Part shown: positions 42,768 to 51,582 of the stretch, piece by piece
Position numbering within the stretch: the first letter of the stretch is position 1
How the letters are laid out: each line of letters opens with the position of its first letter
From: Gammaproteobacteria bacterium
GTDB taxonomy: Bacteria > Pseudomonadota > Gammaproteobacteria > HK1
DNA: 64,000 nucleotides
Direction: 5' to 3'
NCBI GenBank assembly: GCA_021773795.1
Contig: JAJFJT010000015.1
Location: 62,001-126,000 of the forward strand
Notes under the pieces: model-generated
What the model was told of the DNA's origin: nothing
Seen by the model: only the letters and a program-made list of their open reading frames with translations
The model's database searches: none
Position numbers and translations under genes: made by a program

Positions 42768-42777
42768 AGCCAGGAGA

Positions 42778-42806
42778 AGAATAGGCTTAAGCGTTTGTTT
42801 TGTAAA
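42778..42806 (-). promoter_or_regulatory. Putative promoter of int
   Basis: On the minus strand TTTACA (42801-42806) and TATTCT (42778-42783) are exactly 17 bp apart. The predicted start near 42771 puts the palindrome and arm-type repeats inside the int leader. Confidence 0.5.
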
Positions 42807-42862
42807 GCTTCATATGGTTGGGGAAAGGGAAAGGTAGACCAATAAAACGCAGGCGCAAGTTT

Positions 42863-42909
42863 CCTCCTAAGGGGAAGGCCGGGGGTTCGAATCCTCCCCG
42901 GGGCGCCAT
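42863..42909 (+). repeat. attR of the integrated element
   Basis: This 47-bp sequence is an exact copy of 33910-33956 and carries only the 3' half of tRNA-Arg, without D arm or 5' acceptor strand, so it is not a tRNA gene. It marks the right end of the element; psd follows. Confidence 0.93.
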
Positions 42910-42997
42910 ATATATTTACTCGGTAGTACCCATACCATCGTCTACCGATAACCTGTGTTAAGACCTGTCGATGGAAGTGCCAGAGGAAATGACAGCG

Positions 42998-43909
42998 ATG
43001 AGCAAAGGACCGAAGCTTGCCCGTCCAGATACTGGCGGTGCCAACTACCTCGATCTTGTCTGTGGCTGGGTGCAATACCTCTGTCCGCAACACTGGTTAT
43101 CGCGACAGGTGTTGCGTGCCACCCGGATCCGCACTCCCTGGTTCAAAACACGCCAGATTGAATGGTTTAGCCATCAATTCAGGGTGGATCTCGGCACCGC
43201 CGCCAATCCTGATCTATCAACGTACCGCGACTTCAACAGCTTCTTCACCCGTGCTCTGCGTCCGGAACTACTTCCGCTATCCGCGGACGATGGCAGCCTC
43301 CTTTCACCGGTAGAGGGAACCGTCAGTCAGCTGGGAAGGATTCAAGAAGGCCGGATATTCCAGGCCAAGGGGCGAAGCTACAGTGCCTGCGAATTACTCG
43401 GAGATGATCGACAACGTGCGGAACCCTTTCACCACGGCGACTTCTGCACCATTTATCTGTCCCCCCGCAACTATCATCGGATACACATGCCAATTTCCGG
43501 TCAGCTACGAGAGATGATTCACGTGCCCGGTGGCCTGTTTAGTGTCAACGGACGTACTACGAGAGCCATTCCTCGCCTGTTTGCGCGCAATGAACGCGTG
43601 GTCGCAATATTTGATACACAATATGGCCCCATGGCAATGGTACTGGTGGGCGCGCTATGCGTCGGTGGCATTGAAATGGTATGGGCGGGATCCGTCACCC
43701 CACCCCGGGGGAAAAGCATCCGGGTTTCGGACTACCCGGCCACGGGCGAAAACAGCGTCTATCTGCGCCAGGGCGTGGAGATGGGGCGCTTCAATATGGG
43801 CTCGACGGTGGTTCTGCTATTCCCCAAAGACACTGTTGGATGGAAGTCAGATATGGCATCTGAAAAGCTGCTGAGACTTGGGGAAATTATTGGAAAGACA
43901 GCGACTTAG
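42998..43909 (+). CDS. psd: Phosphatidylserine decarboxylase proenzyme
   Basis: Psd converts phosphatidylserine to phosphatidylethanolamine at the inner membrane. Family sequences are present: FNSFFTRALRPELLPL, LLSPVEGTVSQLG, FHHGDFCTIYLSPRNYHRIH and PGGLFSVN. Self-cleavage to form the pyruvoyl group occurs at the Gly-Ser of LGST; here it reads NMGSTVVLLFP, so Leu is replaced by Met while G, S and T are kept. ATG 42998 (303 residues) is about 10 bp after AGAGGA; ATG 42971 and ATG 42989 are also possible. It lies right of attR and convergent with nuo. Confidence 0.92.
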   Translation: MSKGPKLARPDTGGANYLDLVCGWVQYLCPQHWLSRQVLRATRIRTPWFKTRQIEWFSHQFRVDLGTAANPDLSTYRDFNSFFTRALRPELLPLSADDGSLLSPVEGTVSQLGRIQEGRIFQAKGRSYSACELLGDDRQRAEPFHHGDFCTIYLSPRNYHRIHMPISGQLREMIHVPGGLFSVNGRTTRAIPRLFARNERVVAIFDTQYGPMAMVLVGALCVGGIEMVWAGSVTPPRGKSIRVSDYPATGENSVYLRQGVEMGRFNMGSTVVLLFPKDTVGWKSDMASEKLLRLGEIIGKTAT

Positions 43910-43942
43910 AACAATTTTCCCCTAAAGTTTTTGTCAGGGCTG

Positions 43943-43976
43943 ACTCGACATCCACCATCCTTGGTGGATGTCGAGT
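43943..43976. terminator. Terminator hairpin between psd and nuoN
   Basis: ACTCGACATCCACC (43943-43956) and GGTGGATGTCGAGT (43963-43976) form a perfect 14-bp stem with a 6-nt loop. TTTCTATATA follows on the plus strand, so it ends psd; nuoN stops 3 bp away on the other strand, so it probably serves both. Confidence 0.8.
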
Positions 43977-43978
43977 TT

Positions 43979-45421
43979 CTATATAGCGAAGGCGCTGATA
44001 CAAACGGCCATCAGGGCCCCGGGGTAGAGACCCAGTGCCAGGATTGCCAGAGCATTAGTGCTGATCATCACCCGCATATCCCCAGGTGCTGCCACCGCCG
44101 AATGATCGGTTGGCTTTTCAAAATACATCAGACGCACGATGCGGATGTAATAAAAAAGCCCAATCAGCGAGAACACCACTGAGACTACTGCAAGCCACAC
44201 CATGTCCACGGCAACCAGTTCACGTAATACCGACCACTTGGCCCAGAAGCCAAGGAAGGGCGGCAGGCCAGCCATGGACAACATCAGGATTAACATCAAA
44301 AAGGCATACCAGGGACTGCGCTCGTTGAGACCCCGGAAGTCATCCAGGCGGTCCGACTCGAAACCGGCTCGACTAAGCAGAATAATCATGCCGAAGCTGC
44401 CCATAGCCATCAGCGCGTAAACGATGATGTAGAACATCGAGGCTGCATATCCCGCTGCGGTGCCGGCAATCAAACCGAGGAACATATAACCCATGTGCGC
44501 GATGGTGGAGTAACCCAGCATCCGCTTGAGATTGGTTTGGGCAATGGCAACTACATTGCCGACGGCCAGTGAAAGGATCGCAAGCAGTACCAGCATGTCG
44601 CCCCAGTCACCCCGAAGCCCGCCCATACCATCCACCAAGAAACGCATGAGCATGGCAAAACCCGCCAGCTTTGGAGCAGTACCGATAAACAGGGTGACGG
44701 GAGTCGGCGCACCCTGGTAAAGATCAGGGACCCACATGTGGAACGGTACGGCACCCAGTTTAAAAGCGATACCCACCACCACGAACACCAAGCCCAGCAT
44801 CAGCACGATGTTGCGTCCCTCGCCCTCGGACCCAATGGCACTGTGCAATTCACTGATATCCAGCGTAGCCGTCGCTCCATACAACAGCGAGATTCCGTAG
44901 AGCAGGATCCCTGAAGCCAGGGCGGCAAGAATGAAGTATTTCATTGCGGCTTCGGTCGCCGCGGTGGAATCACGATGCAAGGCCACCAGCGCGTAGAGGG
45001 CTAGCGACAGCAACTCCAGCCCGAGATAGAGGGTGAGGAGGCTGTGGCCGGAGATAAGCACCATCATGCCCAGCACCGCAAACAGGCCCAACAGGTAAAA
45101 CTCGCCCTTAAACAGATTGCGCGCCCGCAGATATTCCTTCGAGTAAAAGAAGGCGAAGTAGGTCATTAACAGCACAAAGACCTTAAGTACACTGCCCATG
45201 CGATCCAGCACAAAGCTGTCGCTAAAGGTAAGCACTGATTCCGTGGGGTAGAGGAACATCACCAGTATTGCCGTTACCACCAACGTGGCTTGCGAAAGCT
45301 GGTAGGTCACTAGGCGATAACGCTCAGGAACATAAACGTCAACGATCAGGATCAGGCACGCCATAGAGAGGAGAAAGATCTCCGGTGCCGCGGGTAGGAA
45401 GTCGTTTAGCATAAGGCTCAT
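43979..45421 (-). CDS. nuoN: NADH-quinone oxidoreductase subunit N
   Basis: NuoN (480 residues) is one of the three antiporter-like membrane subunits of complex I that carry proton translocation. It has about 14 membrane segments. Family sequences include LGLELLSLALYALVALHRDS, AMKYFILAALASGILLYGIS, GAVPFHMWVPDLYQGAPTPV (with the conserved Trp-Pro-Asp) and MLGYSTIAHMGYMFLGLIAG. It is the last gene of the nuo operon, 35 bp after nuoM. Confidence 0.96.
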   Translation of the reverse strand: MSLMLNDFLPAAPEIFLLSMACLILIVDVYVPERYRLVTYQLSQATLVVTAILVMFLYPTESVLTFSDSFVLDRMGSVLKVFVLLMTYFAFFYSKEYLRARNLFKGEFYLLGLFAVLGMMVLISGHSLLTLYLGLELLSLALYALVALHRDSTAATEAAMKYFILAALASGILLYGISLLYGATATLDISELHSAIGSEGEGRNIVLMLGLVFVVVGIAFKLGAVPFHMWVPDLYQGAPTPVTLFIGTAPKLAGFAMLMRFLVDGMGGLRGDWGDMLVLLAILSLAVGNVVAIAQTNLKRMLGYSTIAHMGYMFLGLIAGTAAGYAASMFYIIVYALMAMGSFGMIILLSRAGFESDRLDDFRGLNERSPWYAFLMLILMLSMAGLPPFLGFWAKWSVLRELVAVDMVWLAVVSVVFSLIGLFYYIRIVRLMYFEKPTDHSAVAAPGDMRVMISTNALAILALGLYPGALMAVCISAFAI

Positions 45422-45456
45422 GTTTAGTCTGACTCAGTGCTGGCTAATAGCCGGCG

Positions 45457-46974
45457 TTACAGTTTGGATATGGCGATGTGCTGCAACAGGTTTTCTACAC
45501 TAGGCTGCAAAATTTCCAACACCGGCGCTGGCCACAGGCCAAGCCACAGAACCGGCACCGCGAGCAGAACCAGAAAGGTAATTTCACGTCCATTCACATC
45601 CTTCAGGCCGGCAACACCATCATTTGCCACCGGACCAAAGATCACCCGCTTATACATCCACAGCGTATAAGCAGCACCCAGGATAAGGGTCAGACCCGCC
45701 AGGAAGGCAATCCAGAAATTGGCCTTGAAACTGCCCATGATGACCATGAACTCGCCTACAAAACCTGAGGTACCTGGCAGACCGCTGTTGGCCAAAGCAA
45801 ACAACATCATGAAGGCCGCAAAAACCGGCATGGTGTTTACCACCCCACCGTAATCCTTGATCTCGCGACTGTGGAGACGGTCGTACATCACCCCGACACA
45901 CAGGAACATCGCGGCCGAGATGAAACCGTGGGAGATCATCTGTACCAGGCTTCCCTGCACCCCCATCGCAGCGCCAGCCATGCTCCCCGTATCGGCAAAA
46001 ATACGGAAGGCAATAAACAACCCCAGGGTGGCAAAACCCATGTGCGAAATCGATGAATAGGCGATGAGCTTCTTCATATCCGGCTGCACGATGGCTACAA
46101 AACCAATATATACAATCGCCACCAGGGAAAGCCCGATCATCAACCCGGCCAGTTCCAGACTCGCATCCGGGGTAATGGGCAAACTGAACCGTATGAGCCC
46201 ATAGCCGCCAAGCTTCAACATAACAGCAGCCAGAATGACCGACCCACCGGTGGGCGCCTCAACATGGGCATCCGGCAACCAGGTATGTACCGGCCACATC
46301 GGCACCTTCACCGCAAAGGCCGCCAGAAAAGCCAGGAATATCAGCGTCTGTTCGGTCAAGCTAAGCGGTAACTGATGCAAATCAGCGATCGCAAAGCTGC
46401 CTCCCTGAGCGTAGAGATAGAGCAAGGCCACCAACATCAATACCGAGCCAAAGAAGGTAAAGAGGAAGAACTTGATGGTGGCATACACTCGGCGTGGTCC
46501 ACCCCAGATTCCGATAATCAGGAACATGGGAATCAGCAGGGCCTCCCAGAACACGTAGAACAGGATGGAATCCAGTGCCGCAAATGCCCCTACCATGAGG
46601 CCTTCCAGTACCAGGAATGCAGCCAAGTATTGGGCGGCACGCTGCTTGATAACCGACCAGCTGGAAATAATCACGATGACGGTGATAAAGGTGGTCAGAA
46701 TAATCAGTGGCATCGAGATGCCATCAACACCGAGGTGATAATGAATATCAAAGGCGGAGATCCACGGCATGCGTTCGACAAACTGCATATCCGAGGTGCT
46801 GAGATCAAAGCGCGTATAGAGCGGCAAAGACAGCAAAAAGGTGAGGATTGACGTTGCCAGCGCAATAACGCGCGCGGTGGGCACATTACGCTCGCCACCG
46901 GCAACCAAAACCCAAATGCCCCCAAGGATAGGGGCCCAGATGATAAGACTCAGAAGTGGGATATCCGCCAACAT
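45457..46974 (-). CDS. nuoM: NADH-quinone oxidoreductase subunit M
   Basis: NuoM (505 residues) is an antiporter-like membrane subunit. Conserved features are HYHLGVDGISMPLIILTTFI near the start, FYVFWEALLIPMFLIIGIWG (with the essential Glu), KVPMWPVHTWLPDAHVEAPT and KKLIAYSSISHMGFATLGLF. It follows nuoL by 21 bp. Confidence 0.96.
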   Translation of the reverse strand: MLADIPLLSLIIWAPILGGIWVLVAGGERNVPTARVIALATSILTFLLSLPLYTRFDLSTSDMQFVERMPWISAFDIHYHLGVDGISMPLIILTTFITVIVIISSWSVIKQRAAQYLAAFLVLEGLMVGAFAALDSILFYVFWEALLIPMFLIIGIWGGPRRVYATIKFFLFTFFGSVLMLVALLYLYAQGGSFAIADLHQLPLSLTEQTLIFLAFLAAFAVKVPMWPVHTWLPDAHVEAPTGGSVILAAVMLKLGGYGLIRFSLPITPDASLELAGLMIGLSLVAIVYIGFVAIVQPDMKKLIAYSSISHMGFATLGLFIAFRIFADTGSMAGAAMGVQGSLVQMISHGFISAAMFLCVGVMYDRLHSREIKDYGGVVNTMPVFAAFMMLFALANSGLPGTSGFVGEFMVIMGSFKANFWIAFLAGLTLILGAAYTLWMYKRVIFGPVANDGVAGLKDVNGREITFLVLLAVPVLWLGLWPAPVLEILQPSVENLLQHIAISKL

Positions 46975-46995
46975 ACGATCAGCCCTAAGGCTCCC

Positions 46996-48960
46996 TTAGA
47001 GAGTTACAAACCAGGTAATCATTAGGAGCAGGCCGAGAATCATGGCCAGCGCATAATGGAAGAGAAAGCCGCTCTGAAGATGCCGCACCACAGAAGCAAG
47101 CCAAGCTACCGTACGAGCGGATCCGTTGACCAACAGACCATCAATGACCGCTGCATCACCACCACGCCAAAGCACGGTACCGATTCCGCGCGCACCGCCC
47201 GCAAAAAAGAACCCATTGAAACGGTCAAAACCGTATTTCTGGTCGAGCACATTGTAGAGCAGACCGAAACTCTGCTTGATGCGTTCAGGCAGCTCCGGCC
47301 GTGCCAGATAGAGGTACCACGCGACCGCCACCCCGGCCATGGCCAGCACGAAGGGTGCACCCGTTATGCCATGAAGCACGAAGCTACCAGCGCCGTGGAA
47401 ATCCGCCGCAATGGCGCCGAGCACATCGTGGCCCGGCAACACCGCGATGGAAGGACCGAATAACTCGCCAGTTAATACCGATTCAATCCCCAGCCAGCCA
47501 ATAATCACTGACGGAATAGCCAGCATAATCAGGGGAGCCGTCACCACGGCCCGTGTTTCGCGGAGGCTTGAACGCACGCTCGCACTCATGCGCTCCTTGC
47601 CATGGAACACCAAGAAATACATGCGGAAGCTATACAGGGCAGTGATGAAGACCCCGGCAAGCACACTGAAATAGGCAAAACCGGAACCGGGCAATCCTGA
47701 ATGATGTACCGCCTCAATAATCAGGTCCTTGGAGAAGAAACCGGAGAATCCCGGGAAGCCGATGAGGGCAATGGAACCGATGAGCGCGGTCAACCAGGTG
47801 ATGGGCATGTATTTGCGCAGGCCGCCCATGTTGCGAATATCCTGGTCATGATGCATGGCGATGATCACCGAACCGGCACCCAGGAATAACAGTGCCTTGA
47901 AGAAGGCATGGGTCGCCAGGTGAAATATGGCACCAGCATAAGCCGAGGCACCAAGCGCCACGGTCATATAGCCAAGCTGGGACAGGGTGGAGTAGGCAAT
48001 CACCCGCTTGATGTCGTTCTGAACGATGCCCACGAGGCCCATGGCAAGGGCAGTAATAGCACCGATAACCATGACCACACTCAGCGCGGTTTCCGATAAC
48101 TCGAACAGCGGTGACATGCGCGCCACCATGAAGATACCCGCGGTAACCATGGTTGCCGCATGGATGAGGGCGGAGATTGGGGTAGGGCCTTCCATGGAAT
48201 CCGGCAGCCACACGTGCAGCGGCATTTGCGCTGACTTACCCATGGCGCCAATGAATAGCAGGATGCAGATGACGCTCATCAGGGACCAGTTGACCCCGGG
48301 GAACACCTGGATGGTCAGGTCTCGTAACAACGGCGCAGTCTCAAAAACCGTGGCGTAATGCAGGCTACCGAAATACATCAGCACTGCGGCAATGCCAAGC
48401 AGGAACCCAAAGTCCCCAACCCGGTTGACCAAAAAGGCCTTGAGATTGGCGTAGATGGCTGATTCCCGCTGATACCAGAAACCGATGAGCAAATAGGACA
48501 TCACGCCCACCGCTTCCCAGCCAAAAAACAGCTGCAGGAAGTTGTTCGACATCACCAGGGTGAGCATGGCGAAGGTAAACAGCGAAATATAACTAAAGAA
48601 GCGCTGATAGCCGGGATCATCGTGCATATAACCGATGGTGTAGATATGCACCATCAGCGAGATAAAGGTCACCACGGTCATCATCAGGCTGCTCAGCTCA
48701 TCAATGCGAAAGCCGACCTCCAGGTGCACACCCTCAATCACACCCCAGGTGTACACTGTGGCGTCGTAGATCGGAGCACCATCAAAAACGATGCCCTTGA
48801 AGGTCAGAGCCGAAAGGCCAAAGGCAATGGCCACACCAATAATGGTCACCATGTGGGCGCCTATACGGCCGATAAGCTTTCCGCCAAAGCCCGCCAGCAG
48901 TGCCCCAAAGAGGGGTGCCAGAACGATTGCCAAATACATGGTTTGTGAATTTTGCGCCAC
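46996..48960 (-). CDS. nuoL: NADH-quinone oxidoreductase subunit L
   Basis: NuoL (654 residues) is the distal antiporter-like subunit with the long lateral helix at its C-terminus. Family sequences include RIDELSSLMMTVVTFISLMV, NFLQLFFGWEAVGVMSYLLI (key Glu), AQMPLHVWLPDSMEGPTPIS, ALIHAATMVTAGIFMVARMS and VIAYSTLSQLGYMTVALGAS. It follows nuoK by 3 bp. Confidence 0.97.
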   Translation of the reverse strand: MAQNSQTMYLAIVLAPLFGALLAGFGGKLIGRIGAHMVTIIGVAIAFGLSALTFKGIVFDGAPIYDATVYTWGVIEGVHLEVGFRIDELSSLMMTVVTFISLMVHIYTIGYMHDDPGYQRFFSYISLFTFAMLTLVMSNNFLQLFFGWEAVGVMSYLLIGFWYQRESAIYANLKAFLVNRVGDFGFLLGIAAVLMYFGSLHYATVFETAPLLRDLTIQVFPGVNWSLMSVICILLFIGAMGKSAQMPLHVWLPDSMEGPTPISALIHAATMVTAGIFMVARMSPLFELSETALSVVMVIGAITALAMGLVGIVQNDIKRVIAYSTLSQLGYMTVALGASAYAGAIFHLATHAFFKALLFLGAGSVIIAMHHDQDIRNMGGLRKYMPITWLTALIGSIALIGFPGFSGFFSKDLIIEAVHHSGLPGSGFAYFSVLAGVFITALYSFRMYFLVFHGKERMSASVRSSLRETRAVVTAPLIMLAIPSVIIGWLGIESVLTGELFGPSIAVLPGHDVLGAIAADFHGAGSFVLHGITGAPFVLAMAGVAVAWYLYLARPELPERIKQSFGLLYNVLDQKYGFDRFNGFFFAGGARGIGTVLWRGGDAAVIDGLLVNGSARTVAWLASVVRHLQSGFLFHYALAMILGLLLMITWFVTL

Positions 48961-48963
48961 GTC

Positions 48964-49269
48964 TTAACCCTTTAGGGAGTCGAGTTCGCCGACGTTAATG
49001 GTCTGGCGGTTACGGAATAGCACCACCAGAATCGCCAGCCCGATGGCTGCTTCCGCCGCGGCCACAGTGAGGATGAAGAAGACAAAGATTTGCCCCGCAA
49101 CATCGCCAAGATAATGAGAAAACGCCACAAAATTTATATTCACCGCCAACAACATCAGTTCCAGCGACATCATCAGGATGATCAAATTCTTGCGGTTGAT
49201 ATAAATACCCGCGACACCAAGGCAAAACATTATTGCGCCGAGGATAAGAAAATCAGATAAGGCGATCAT
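48964..49269 (-). CDS. nuoK: NADH-quinone oxidoreductase subunit K
   Basis: NuoK has exactly the usual 101 residues when started at ATG 49269 ([20 protein letters not shown]); the frame is open upstream into nuoJ but that is not expected to be translated. Three membrane helices carry the two conserved Glu residues in the [11 protein letters not shown] and [13 protein letters not shown] stretches, part of the proton path. Confidence 0.95.
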   Translation of the reverse strand: MIALSDFLILGAIMFCLGVAGIYINRKNLIILMMSLELMLLAVNINFVAFSHYLGDVAGQIFVFFILTVAAAEAAIGLAILVVLFRNRQTINVGELDSLKG

Positions 49270-49282
49270 GGTACGCAGCCCC

Positions 49283-49900
49283 TTAAGGTGTATCCGAGTC
49301 CGGCCGCTCGGCCGCCATCTGTACCAGGCGCACCCGGTCCTTACGATTAACCGCCACCTGTTCTTCCGGTCGCTGTCCCTTGCGGTTTTTACGGTGCTCA
49401 CCGAGGCTCAGCGCAATGGCGGCAACGATAGCCACCAGCAACAGCACCGAGGCAATCTCAAAGGGATAGACATAAACGGTGTACAACACGCTACCGAGTT
49501 CCTCGATATTGCTATAGCCCGCGCCGTGATGCGCCGGTGCCGGCACGATATCAAGGCCAAACTGACTGGCTCCCACCACCATGCTGAGCTCCAATCCCAA
49601 CAGCACCGCGATGAGGATTCCCACCGGCAAATATCGGCTAAAGCCTTCGCGTAGCACTACCAGATTGACATCCAGCATCATGATGACAAACAGGAACAGC
49701 ACCATCACTGCGCCCACGTAGACCAACACCAGGGTCATGGCCAGGAACTCTGCATCCAACAACAACCAGATGCCGGCTGTAGTGAAAAAGCTGAGCACCA
49801 GGAAAAGTGCAGCGTGGATCGGATTACGTACCGTAACCACCATGCTGCCGGCAAAAACCAGAATCCCGGACAGTGCGTAGAAAACGAGTTGTTCAACCAT
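49283..49900 (-). CDS. nuoJ: NADH-quinone oxidoreductase subunit J
   Basis: NuoJ (205 residues) has five membrane segments; the conserved part is [20 protein letters not shown] and [20 protein letters not shown] followed by [13 protein letters not shown], which includes the pi-bulge helix coupling quinone reduction to proton transfer. It is separated from nuoI by 113 bp (49901-50013), the longest gap in the operon; I see no gene or clear promoter in it. Confidence 0.95.
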   Translation of the reverse strand: MVEQLVFYALSGILVFAGSMVVTVRNPIHAALFLVLSFFTTAGIWLLLDAEFLAMTLVLVYVGAVMVLFLFVIMMLDVNLVVLREGFSRYLPVGILIAVLLGLELSMVVGASQFGLDIVPAPAHHGAGYSNIEELGSVLYTVYVYPFEIASVLLLVAIVAAIALSLGEHRKNRKGQRPEEQVAVNRKDRVRLVQMAAERPDSDTP

Positions 49901-50013
49901 AAAAAAACGACCGACAGTCTGCTTAAATTATGTTGAAAAAGCCGGCAGGCTAGTTTCAACCCCAAACCGGAAAGATGCCCCCGGTCGGCTCACGTTAATT
50001 CTTATCTTTTGGT

Positions 50014-50502
50014 CTAGCGGTACTTGGCGTCCGCAGCCCGATCTTCGGCAATGCGCCCTTCTTCATCCGCACCCACTGCCAGCAACTTGACCTTATTCAT
50101 CAGCAAGTCGCTACGTTGCTCGCCATGGTATTCAAAGATCCGAGTCTCAACGATGGAATCCACCGGACAGGCCTCTTCGCAAAAACCACAGAAAATACAT
50201 TTGCTTAAATCAATATCGTAACGGGTGGTACGGCGCGACCCATCGTCGCGAGGCTCCACATCAATGGTAATGGCAAGGGCCGGACACACCGCCTCGCAAA
50301 GTTTGCAGGCAATGCAGCGCTCCTCTCCATTTTCATAACGACGCAATGCATGCAGGCCACGAAAACGTGGGGACTGAGGCGCCTTTTCCTCGGGATAGCG
50401 AACCGTAACTTTCCTGGCAAACAGATAGCGGCCGGTCAGGAACAGGCCCTTCCACAATTCCCACAGCAGGAAAGTCTTGATGAGTCGTTGAGCAGAATTC
50501 AT
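50014..50502 (-). CDS. nuoI: NADH-quinone oxidoreductase subunit I
   Basis: NuoI (162 residues) holds the two 4Fe-4S clusters N6a and N6b: [12 protein letters not shown] and [12 protein letters not shown] are complete. The start is typical ([40 protein letters not shown]). It follows nuoH by 12 bp. Confidence 0.96.
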   Translation of the reverse strand: MNSAQRLIKTFLLWELWKGLFLTGRYLFARKVTVRYPEEKAPQSPRFRGLHALRRYENGEERCIACKLCEAVCPALAITIDVEPRDDGSRRTTRYDIDLSKCIFCGFCEEACPVDSIVETRIFEYHGEQRSDLLMNKVKLLAVGADEEGRIAEDRAADAKYR

Positions 50503-50514
50503 GGCGCTATACCT

Positions 50515-51582
50515 CTAATCGAACCAGGGGCCAATACCAGCGGCAATGGCCACGCCAATTACAAAAATCCACACCAGGGTGACGGGAATAAATACCTTCC
50601 ACCCCAGTCGCATAATCTGGTCATAACGGTAACGTGGGAAGGTGGCCCGGAACCACAGGTAGAAAAACAGGAACAATGCGACCTTAAACACAAACCAGTG
50701 GAATCCGGAATCTAATAAGGAACCCAGAGGACTCGCTAGCGTTTCAGCCGATACCAGTCCCTCAAAAGGAGACAACCAGCCGCCCAGGAACATGGTTGAA
50801 GAGAGCACGCTGATTAAAATCATATTTGCGTACTCGGCCATAAAGAAGACCGAGAAACTCATACCCGAATATTCCACATGGAAACCGGCAACAATCTCCG
50901 ACTCACCCTCAGACACATCGAAGGGAGCGCGGTTGGTCTCCGCCACACCGGAGATAAAGTAGACCACAAAAAGTGGCAGCAGCGGCCACACAAACCAGTG
51001 CCCAAAGCCACCGGCCTGGGCATTAACGATCTCGCCAAGATTAAGGCTACCTGCCGCCATCAGCACCCCGACCAGGGCAAAACCCATGGCGATTTCGTAG
51101 GAAACCATCTGCGCCGCAGAACGCATGGCGCCAAGCAGTGCGTATTTAGAATTCGAGGCCCAGCCAGCAATTATCACCCCATAAATACCCATAGAGGTCA
51201 TAGCCAGAATATAGAGCAAGCCGGCGTTAATATCCGCCAGCACCCGATCCGGACCAAAGGGCACCACGGCCCAGGCAGACAAAGCAGCCGAGAGCGAGAT
51301 GATCGGCGCCAGAATAAACAGAAAACGATTGGCGCCCGCGGGGATAATAAGTTCCTTGAAAGCCAGTTTCACCGCATCCGCGATGGGCTGCAGCAGACCG
51401 ATGGGCCCGACCCGATTGGGCCCCATGCGCACCTGCATAAACCCGATAACCCGGCGCTCGGCATAGGTCAGGTAAGCCACGCAGAGTAACAAGGGAGTCA
51501 CGATAGCGATGATCTTCAGCAAGATCAGGGTCAGGGTCTGGAGGCCGCTGGGCAACAGGTCAAGCAATGGAATCTCAGGCAC
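50515..51582 (-). CDS. nuoH: NADH-quinone oxidoreductase subunit H
   Basis: NuoH (355 residues) forms the entrance of the quinone chamber. Family sequences are [80 protein letters not shown] and [20 protein letters not shown]. It overlaps the nuoG 3' end by 8 bp. Confidence 0.97.
   Translation of the reverse strand: MPEIPLLDLLPSGLQTLTLILLKIIAIVTPLLLCVAYLTYAERRVIGFMQVRMGPNRVGPIGLLQPIADAVKLAFKELIIPAGANRFLFILAPIISLSAALSAWAVVPFGPDRVLADINAGLLYILAMTSMGIYGVIIAGWASNSKYALLGAMRSAAQMVSYEIAMGFALVGVLMAAGSLNLGEIVNAQAGGFGHWFVWPLLPLFVVYFISGVAETNRAPFDVSEGESEIVAGFHVEYSGMSFSVFFMAEYANMILISVLSSTMFLGGWLSPFEGLVSAETLASPLGSLLDSGFHWFVFKVALFLFFYLWFRATFPRYRYDQIMRLGWKVFIPVTLVWIFVIGVAIAAGIGPWFD

Larger units (their letters stand above)
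33957..42909. mobile_element. Integrated phage-satellite-like element (about 8.95 kb)
   Basis: The element lies between attL and attR and holds, in order from the integrase end: int, an unknown gene, alpA-like, a second small HTH gene, a RecA/DnaB-like ATPase, an iteron-like cluster, three small genes, protease-capsid fusion, tape-measure-like and minor-tail-Z-like genes, and a small HTH-like gene next to attL. All but the last and one doubtful ORF are on the minus strand. There is no terminase, portal, head-tail connector, lysis or fibre gene, so it cannot build a full phage alone. The int-alpA-replication-origin-capsid order resembles phage-inducible chromosomal islands that carry their own capsid gene. 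Reduced prophage is the alternative. Confidence 0.85.

Noticed and set aside
42863-42909. Second tRNA-Arg gene
   Set aside because: Only the 3' half is present; it is the attR copy of the integration core.
42910-42970. Hairpin TCGGTAG/CTACCGA after attR as a tRNA-Arg terminator
   Set aside because: The 7-bp stem with a 15-nt loop lacks a U tract; before insertion it would have followed the tRNA, but the signal is too weak to list.
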